DNA from: JANWYT01 sp046719465
GTDB lineage: Bacteria; Chloroflexota; Anaerolineae; Aggregatilineales; Phototrophicaceae
DNA length: 27,005 nucleotides
NCBI GenBank assembly: GCA_046719465.1
Contig: JBDNCV010000042.1
Coordinates: 1 to 27,005 of the forward strand
Reading direction: 5' to 3'
Shown: positions 22,196 through 27,005 of the stretch, in pieces
Numbering within the stretch: position 1 is the stretch's first letter
Layout of the letters: the number at the start of each line of letters is the position of its first letter
Program-made: the position numbers and the translations under genes
The notes under the pieces: generated by a model
Database searches by the model: none
What the model was told of the DNA's origin: nothing
What the model saw: only the letters and a program-made list of their open reading frames with translations

Positions 22196-23425
22196 ATGAC
22201 CCTGCGAATCTTTGACGGACGGCGTGTCGTCCTTGCAGTGACGGGCAGCATCAGCGCTTACAAAGCGGTTGACCTCGCCAGCAAGCTGACGCAGGCTGGC
22301 GCATGGGTCGATGTCATCCTTACGGATGCAGCCCAGCAGTTCGTCAGCGCGTTGACCTTTCAATCGGTCACGGGGCGCGCCGTCTACACTGACCTGTGGC
22401 AAAGCGCGACCGGCGGCGCGCTGCCAACGCACATTGCCCACGTGGGCTTGGCGCACGGGGCTGACCTGCTGGCGGTGATCCCGGCGACGGCGCACAGCAT
22501 CGCACGGCTCGCGCACGGCATGGCGGATGATCTGCTGGGGGTGACGGCGCTGGCGGCGACCTGCCCGCTGGTGATCGCCCCGGCTATGGACGGCACGATG
22601 TACCATCACCCCGCGCTGGTCGACAACTTGGAGGCGCTGCAAATGCGCGGCGCGTGGCTCATCGAGCCGGAGGTGGGGCGCTTCGCCAGCGGCTTAACCG
22701 GCCAAGGCCGCCTGCCAGAGACGCCCACCCTCATGGGGCATCTGCGGCGTGTGCTGGGGCGGCGTGGGCCGCTCAGCGGGCGGCACATCGTCGTGAGCGC
22801 AGGCGGCACGCGCGAGGCGATTGATCCTGTGCGCTTCATTGGCAACCGTTCCAGCGGCAAGCAGGGCTACGCGCTGGCGCAGGCCGCCGTAGACGCGGGC
22901 GCGGAGGTCACGCTGGTGACAACGGTCGATCTGCCCCTGCCGGTGGGCGTGTACCCCGTCCACGTCGAATCGGCCGCGCAGATGCGCGATGCCGTCCTCA
23001 AACACGCGGAACAAGCCGACGCGGTGATCATGGCCGCCGCCGTGGCTGACTTCCGGCCGCTGCACCGCGCTGATCACAAGATCAAGAAGCAGGACGGCGT
23101 CGGCCTCACGCTGGAGCTAGGCCGCACCGACGATATCCTCATGGCGCTCAAGGCCGAGCGCGAGCATCTGGGCAGGCCGCGCGTTCTGATTGGCTTCGCG
23201 GCTGAAAGTGACGAGCTGCTCGCCAATGCGCAGCGCAAATTGGAACAAAAGGGGCTGGATCTGCTGGTCGCCAACGACATCACCGCGCCCGACGCAGGCT
23301 TCGCCGTGGATACTAATCGCGTGTCGCTGCTCTACCGCGACGGGCGACAAGTCACGCTTGACCTGATGAGCAAGACGCACGTTGCAGAGCGCATCATCGA
23401 CGAGCTGGCGCTGCTGTTGACATGA
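22196..23425 (+). CDS. coaBC: Bifunctional phosphopantothenoylcysteine decarboxylase/phosphopantothenate-cysteine ligase
   Basis: Two steps of coenzyme A synthesis: cysteine is joined to 4'-phosphopantothenate (CoaB, C-terminal) and the product is decarboxylated by an FMN enzyme (CoaC, N-terminal). From the ATG at 22196 the protein has 409 residues, the normal length. CoaC shows the flavin motif TGSISAYKAVDLAS (16-29), the catalytic His79 and ATAHSIARLAHGMADDLL (97-114). CoaB shows SAGGTREAIDPVRFIGNRSS (201-220), GYALA and AAVADFRP. Two motifs differ from the E. coli enzyme: PAMN is PAMD here (Asp132), and the ACG of the substrate clamp is ASG (Ser165). GGAG lies nine bases before the ATG; the frame stays open upstream into the repeats, but that part is not protein-like. 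No partner genes adjoin. Confidence 0.93.
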   Translation: MTLRIFDGRRVVLAVTGSISAYKAVDLASKLTQAGAWVDVILTDAAQQFVSALTFQSVTGRAVYTDLWQSATGGALPTHIAHVGLAHGADLLAVIPATAHSIARLAHGMADDLLGVTALAATCPLVIAPAMDGTMYHHPALVDNLEALQMRGAWLIEPEVGRFASGLTGQGRLPETPTLMGHLRRVLGRRGPLSGRHIVVSAGGTREAIDPVRFIGNRSSGKQGYALAQAAVDAGAEVTLVTTVDLPLPVGVYPVHVESAAQMRDAVLKHAEQADAVIMAAAVADFRPLHRADHKIKKQDGVGLTLELGRTDDILMALKAEREHLGRPRVLIGFAAESDELLANAQRKLEQKGLDLLVANDITAPDAGFAVDTNRVSLLYRDGRQVTLDLMSKTHVAERIIDELALLLT

Positions 23426-23457
23426 CAACCGAAAGGTTACGATGTTGTAACAGGGTC

Positions 23458-23486
23458 TTGCGCATTGTGTACAATGCAAGTATAAA
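23458..23486 (+). promoter_or_regulatory. Candidate promoter with an inverted repeat in the spacer
   Basis: TTGCGC (23458-23463), 17 bases, TATAAA (23481-23486), about 54 bases before the response regulator start. The spacer holds GCATTGT-GT-ACAATGC (23462-23477), a 7-bp-arm inverted repeat in repressor position. The half-site GCATTGTG recurs at 23508-23515, near the expected transcription start. Confidence 0.5.
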
Positions 23487-23539
23487 AATAGTGTAAATGC
23501 GCATGTGGCATTGTGCGTCCATTTAAATTTATCTAAACA

Positions 23540-23920
23540 GTGGCTAAAGAGTGGCCTGTGATTGCGCTCGTAGTGGAAGACGACAAGACGTTGGAAGTCA
23601 TCTACCGTTTCATCTTGGAGCGTGCAGGCTTTGAAGTCCTGTTCGCCACCGATGGACAGCAAGCAATCAGCATCTTAGAAACAACAACCCCTGCCTTAAT
23701 CTTTCTGGATATGCTGCTGCCCCATACTCACGGCAGCGAGGTGCTGCGTTACATCCGCGCGACAGAGCAGCTGAATCACACCCGTGTGGTCGTCATCAGC
23801 TCGATCCAGAATTACGAGCGCGACATCCAGCAAGAGGAATTCTTGCTCAAGCCCGTGCACGCGCCGGTCATTGCCCGCATTGCCGAGGAAACCCGCAGCA
23901 AATTCGTGAGCCACTGCTAG
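23540..23920 (+). CDS. Single-domain response regulator (CheY-like receiver)
   Basis: Receiver domain of 126 residues without an output domain. All phosphorylation residues are present: the acidic pocket VVEDD (Glu13, Asp14, Asp15), the phospho-acceptor Asp57 in LIFLDMLLP (53-61), the switch Ser in VVVISS (87 or 88) and Lys104 in LLKP. It must act by protein contact, like CheY or Spo0F. The start is GTG at 23540; there is no clear ribosome binding site, so the start is somewhat uncertain. A propeller gene follows after 8 bp and a histidine kinase gene after about 980 bp, both on the same strand, so a signalling unit is likely. Confidence 0.9.
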   Translation: MAKEWPVIALVVEDDKTLEVIYRFILERAGFEVLFATDGQQAISILETTTPALIFLDMLLPHTHGSEVLRYIRATEQLNHTRVVVISSIQNYERDIQQEEFLLKPVHAPVIARIAEETRSKFVSHC

Positions 23921-23928
23921 GGTCGCTT

Positions 23929-24798
23929 GTGCTGCGCGCCCTGCTGCGAGCCTCGGCGTTCTTTTTCTTCTTTTGTTGGATTGCGCTGCTAATCGTCTAC
24001 ATCCTCGGCTTTGGGCTGCCGTCGGGCGGCGTGTTAGACGTGACGACCCAGCGCCGTATGCTGATGGACTATGGCCTCGGCTTGCGTTTTGAGCTGCCGG
24101 TGGCGCAGGCGGTCTTTTCGCCAGATCGCCGCCTCTACCTCATCACCGAAGTATTAGCCGAGCCACCGCAGGTGACGTATCGACTGCGCGCGCTGCACGA
24201 CCCGCGTGATGAACTGCTGTTCAGCGACGACAGCGGCATCGTGCGCGGCCTGCCGAGCTGGTCACCCGATGGTGAGCGCATTGCGTATCTACAGCAAGCC
24301 GACGAGAGCAGCGCGCTGGTGGTGTTCCGGCTGGCAGATCGGCAGGTTGAAGCGGTGCATCCTGTGCCGTACCCGTTGGTGTCGTCGCTGGCGTGGTGGC
24401 CAGACGGCTCTAAGCTGCTGACGGCGGCGCTCATCGATGGGCAGTATGACCTCGTGACGCTCGACCGGCGCGATGGCCGGTTGACGCGGCTCACCCATAC
24501 GCCGCACAACGAAACGTTCCCGCTCATCACCCCCGATGGCCAGACGATCTTCTACACCAGCAGCGCGCTGGGCACGCTGGCTATCTTTGTGATGAACAGC
24601 GACGGCAGCGCCCCGCACCCGCTCATCACCGGCGAGGCGCTCTACACCGCCCACGCTGTATCGCCCGATGGCCGCTGGTTGACCCTCAACCGTGTAAGCG
24701 CCGAGCGCGGCGTGGAAGGGCTGCGCTTTGATCGTTGGAGCGGCGCGCTGCTGCCCGCGTTTTCGGCGCTGCCTGCTGCTCAGTTAGGCTGGTGGTAA
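23929..24798 (+). CDS. Membrane-anchored TolB/PD40-type propeller protein
   Basis: Protein of 289 residues with a strong N-terminal membrane helix (about 9-29, containing a run of five Phe) and about five PD40 blades. Examples are WSPDGERIAYLQQ, WPDGSKLLTAA, TPDGQTIFYTSS and SPDGRWLTLNRV. No catalytic domain is seen. It could hold an extracellular propeller that senses or binds a ligand or partner. It starts at GTG 23929 with AGGGT a few bases upstream, only 8 bp after the response regulator stop, so the two are very likely co-transcribed. It has the same build as the longer protein at 20544-21698, and the two may be paralogues. T-runs after the stop (24803-24820) lie beside only a 4-bp stem. 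Confidence 0.8.
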   Translation: MLRALLRASAFFFFFCWIALLIVYILGFGLPSGGVLDVTTQRRMLMDYGLGLRFELPVAQAVFSPDRRLYLITEVLAEPPQVTYRLRALHDPRDELLFSDDSGIVRGLPSWSPDGERIAYLQQADESSALVVFRLADRQVEAVHPVPYPLVSSLAWWPDGSKLLTAALIDGQYDLVTLDRRDGRLTRLTHTPHNETFPLITPDGQTIFYTSSALGTLAIFVMNSDGSAPHPLITGEALYTAHAVSPDGRWLTLNRVSAERGVEGLRFDRWSGALLPAFSALPAAQLGWW

Positions 24799-24862
24799 GC
24801 CCTTTTTTTACAGCTTTTTTACACTGATGAGGCTATTGGCCTGTCAATGTTCATAAAAGAGC

Positions 24863-24868
24863 TATAAT
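24863..24868 (+). promoter_or_regulatory. Candidate -10 box of the histidine kinase gene
   Basis: A perfect TATAAT lies 32 bases before the GTG start at 24901 in an AT-rich gap. No good -35 is found at 16-18 bases; the nearest TTGG lies 21 bases upstream. The kinase may therefore have its own promoter, beside any read-through from the response regulator. Confidence 0.4.
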
Positions 24869-24900
24869 AAGAATAGTCTTTTAATGCAGTGTAATGGCAC

Positions 24901-27005
24901 GTGATCTCGACAACAACAACGATTATTCAGCGGTTGCAAGACGCTCTTGACCAAGCAGGCGAGGGCTTACCGCGCGTTGTGGCGCTGAATAATTGGAGTT
25001 GGGAGGGGTGGTGCTACAACCCTGAGCTGGCATGGCAGCGCGCCAACGAGGCGCGGCAGCTCGCCTATGCGCTTGTGGCGGAAGGGCAAGACGTGTGGTC
25101 AGCGCTGGGCGACAGCCTGCTGTGCATCGCGCACTTGCTCATGCGGATGAACCGCGTTCATGAGATCACCTCGGAAATTGCTGATGCCGCTATGATGTTC
25201 AGCCACGCCTCGAACGCCAGCGGCATGCTGCGCTGTCATTGGCTGCAAGCGCTGCGCCACGCCTATTACAACGAAGAACAACAGGCGTTAAGCCTGCTTC
25301 AGTCGCTGCTGCAAGAGCCAGCGATTGCCCAGCATCCGCTCGTGTTGGGCCGCGCGCAGATGCTGTTGGGCACGCTGCTGGCGCGCATGGGCGAGGGGCA
25401 CACTGCAATTCGTTATTTGGAGGCGGCCAGCAATACTTTCCAAGCGGCGGAGCATCCGCTGCTGCGAGGGCAGACGCTGGCCTCATGGGTGGTGGCGCTG
25501 CTGGCGCATAACCACCCGATGGACGTGATTCAACTGGCGCACAGCGCCCTGCCGATCCAGCGTGAACAGATGGACTGGTACAGCCAATCGCGGACGATCC
25601 GCTGTTTGATTCGGGCGTATTTGCGGCTGGGCGATGTCGCTAACGCGCGTCGCTATCTGGATGGTTTTGCCATGATCTCCCAGTACATTCAAAGCATCCT
25701 CAGCCCCCACTACGGCCTGATGCTGCAAGCTGAGGTCGAGTACTACAGCGGCAACATCCAGCAAGCGGATGCCTATATGAGCAGCGCGATGCTCATGTTG
25801 AGCCGCTTGCGGAACCCCTATGAGATCATCGAACTGCGCGAGACGGCCGCGATGATCTACCAAGCGCAGGAGAACTACGAGTGGGCGCTGATGCACATGT
25901 ACGAGGTGCGCCTGCTGCAAGACAAGCTGTTGAAAGAGGCACGCCAGCACTACGCACGTTCGGCTCACATGCCGCACATGATAGACATCTTCAACCGCAC
26001 GATGGAACAGCAGCAGAACGAGACGGCCGAGCTGAAGGCGCGCCTCGACGAGCTGAGCCGCCTGCTGGATATGTTCAGCGAGGTCAGCAGCAACCTCAAC
26101 GTGGGCTATGTGACCAGCCTTGCGCTTGACGCGGCCATGCGCCTCGCCAACGCGGACGCGGGCTTCTTCGCTATCTCAGATGAGGGCACATGGCGCATCC
26201 AGAGCGTGCTGGGGGCGTACAGCTCGCTTGACTTTGAAGTCTCGCAGACGCTGCAGCCCGCGTTTGAGTCGCGCCGCGTGGTGGTGCTGGCCGCGGGGCA
26301 GCTCGACATGGACGGCCTGCCAGTATACCCCGCGTCTAAGGTTCGTATCCTCATCCCGCTGCACATCGGCGACCGGCTCGTCGGCCTGCTCGTGGTGGAG
26401 ACGGCCAACCCGCAGCGTTTCAACAACAACGTGTATGAACTGATGGAGACGATTCAGAGCTTCGTTGCCATCGCCCTAGACAACGCTCTGCTGTATGAGC
26501 GCCTTGCCGAACAGAACCACGAGCTGGCGACTTCGCTGGCGCGCGTCACCCGCCTTGAAAACTTCAAGACCGACATGATCCGCTTGGCCTCGCACGACCT
26601 GAAGCAGCCGCTGACGATCCTACGGCTGTACCTGTCGATGATCCAGCACACCACCGCACACCACCTGACCGACACGCAGGTGAGCTACTTCGGCGCGATG
26701 CAAAACGCCATCAGCATGATGGATCGTCTCATCACGGATATCCTCTCGCTGGAACGCATCGAGGAAATTGCGCTGAACCCGCCCAACACGATTTTTGACC
26801 TGCTCGAGATCTGCCGCGAGCAGGTGCAGCTGGTGCAGGTGCAGGCCGCTGACCGCCAACAAACGCTGACGTTCATTACCGACCTGCCGCAGGCGCTGGT
26901 GTGTGGCGATCAATCCCAACTGCGCGAGGCTATCAGCAATTTGATCGGCAACGCGCTCAAATACACGCCAGCGGGCGGGGTGATTCAAGCGCGGCTCTAC
27001 ACGAT
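24901..27005 (+). CDS. Soluble TPR-GAF histidine kinase, 3' end outside the window
   Basis: Sensor kinase, at least 701 residues, running off the window. Residues about 1-345 are all-helical and TPR-like (for example ALSLLQSLLQEP, AIRYLEAASNTF, AYMSSAMLMLSRL). A coiled coil (about 360-400) leads to a GAF domain (about 395-545, from FSEVSSNLNVGYVTSLAL to FVAIALDNALLYERL). The HisKA helix follows with LASHDLKQPLTIL, phospho-acceptor His565, and the ATPase domain begins with the N-box SNLIGNALKYTPAGG, Asn684. The G boxes lie beyond the window. No transmembrane helix is visible, so it is a cytosolic kinase. The start is the GTG at 24901; the ATG at 24894 is in another frame and soon stops. The partner is probably the receiver protein at 23540-23920. 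Confidence 0.93.
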   Translation, partial: MISTTTTIIQRLQDALDQAGEGLPRVVALNNWSWEGWCYNPELAWQRANEARQLAYALVAEGQDVWSALGDSLLCIAHLLMRMNRVHEITSEIADAAMMFSHASNASGMLRCHWLQALRHAYYNEEQQALSLLQSLLQEPAIAQHPLVLGRAQMLLGTLLARMGEGHTAIRYLEAASNTFQAAEHPLLRGQTLASWVVALLAHNHPMDVIQLAHSALPIQREQMDWYSQSRTIRCLIRAYLRLGDVANARRYLDGFAMISQYIQSILSPHYGLMLQAEVEYYSGNIQQADAYMSSAMLMLSRLRNPYEIIELRETAAMIYQAQENYEWALMHMYEVRLLQDKLLKEARQHYARSAHMPHMIDIFNRTMEQQQNETAELKARLDELSRLLDMFSEVSSNLNVGYVTSLALDAAMRLANADAGFFAISDEGTWRIQSVLGAYSSLDFEVSQTLQPAFESRRVVVLAAGQLDMDGLPVYPASKVRILIPLHIGDRLVGLLVVETANPQRFNNNVYELMETIQSFVAIALDNALLYERLAEQNHELATSLARVTRLENFKTDMIRLASHDLKQPLTILRLYLSMIQHTTAHHLTDTQVSYFGAMQNAISMMDRLITDILSLERIEEIALNPPNTIFDLLEICREQVQLVQVQAADRQQTLTFITDLPQALVCGDQSQLREAISNLIGNALKYTPAGGVIQARLYT

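Noticed and set aside
24799..24822. Intrinsic terminator after the second propeller gene
   Set aside because: There are good T-runs, but only a 4-bp stem (GGCT/AGCC) next to them.

Overview
The window is about 27 kb of GC-rich (roughly 60%), gene-dense bacterial chromosome. Gene content points to the phylum Chloroflexota, probably an Anaerolineae-like lineage. The clues are a DUF4012 protein, a fused Wzz/tyrosine-autokinase with a Tyr-rich tail, lipid-free secreted proteins of types I associate with that phylum, WD40/TolB-like propellers with one N-terminal membrane anchor, and REP-like palindromes of the 'ggcctca-cccc' and 'ggctttagcc' kinds. This is inference from family resemblance; there is no rRNA or marker gene in the window. 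Several genes start with GTG or TTG, and many neighbours overlap by ATGA.

Layout. 1-971: 5'-truncated double-GNAT acetyltransferase (+). 968-6812: a four-gene minus-strand operon read as membrane UDP-sugar dehydratase/epimerase (CapD/WbpM type), DUF4012 protein, HhH-GPD DNA glycosylase, NAD-dependent epimerase; two of its three junctions are ATGA overlaps. 7013-8680: polysaccharide-export tyrosine autokinase (-), followed by a strong hairpin. 8850-10100: secreted Cys-containing protein (-). 10334-11658: divergent pair of a membrane-anchored TIR-like protein with a Thr/Pro repeat tail and, translationally coupled to it, a low-molecular-weight tyrosine phosphatase. 11829-12788: Ca2+/Na+ exchanger (+). 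12841-14061: LysM/M23 peptidoglycan hydrolase (-). 14121-14579: a long gap with a small non-autonomous transposon-like element (12-bp inverted ends, 8-bp target duplication). 14580-16526: exported beta-lactamase-fold serine hydrolase (+). 16513-17736: glycosyltransferase (-). 17981-18652: small secreted EF-hand/dockerin-loop protein (+). 18642-18731: orphan coding remnant. 18923-19711: ABC-2-like permease without an ATPase (+). 19718-21698: minus-strand operon TolB-like propeller, NIF3-like domain protein, GNAT. 21775-22108: composite palindromic repeats. 22196-23425: CoaBC (+). 23540-27005: response regulator, TolB-like propeller, then a TPR-GAF histidine kinase cut by the window end (+).

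Functional reading. A cell-surface polysaccharide theme runs through the left two thirds: sugar-nucleotide modification (4872-6812), chain length and export control by a BY-kinase (7013-8680), a candidate counter-acting phosphatase (11194-11658), a glycosyltransferase and a wall hydrolase. The right third is core metabolism (CoA synthesis) plus a soluble two-component signalling cluster. I see no CRISPR array, tRNA, rRNA, prophage, integrase or recognisable full defence operon. The least ordinary items are the TIR-like/phosphatase pair, the transposon-like element that appears to split a promoter in front of the serine hydrolase, and a CoaBC with two substituted catalytic-motif residues.
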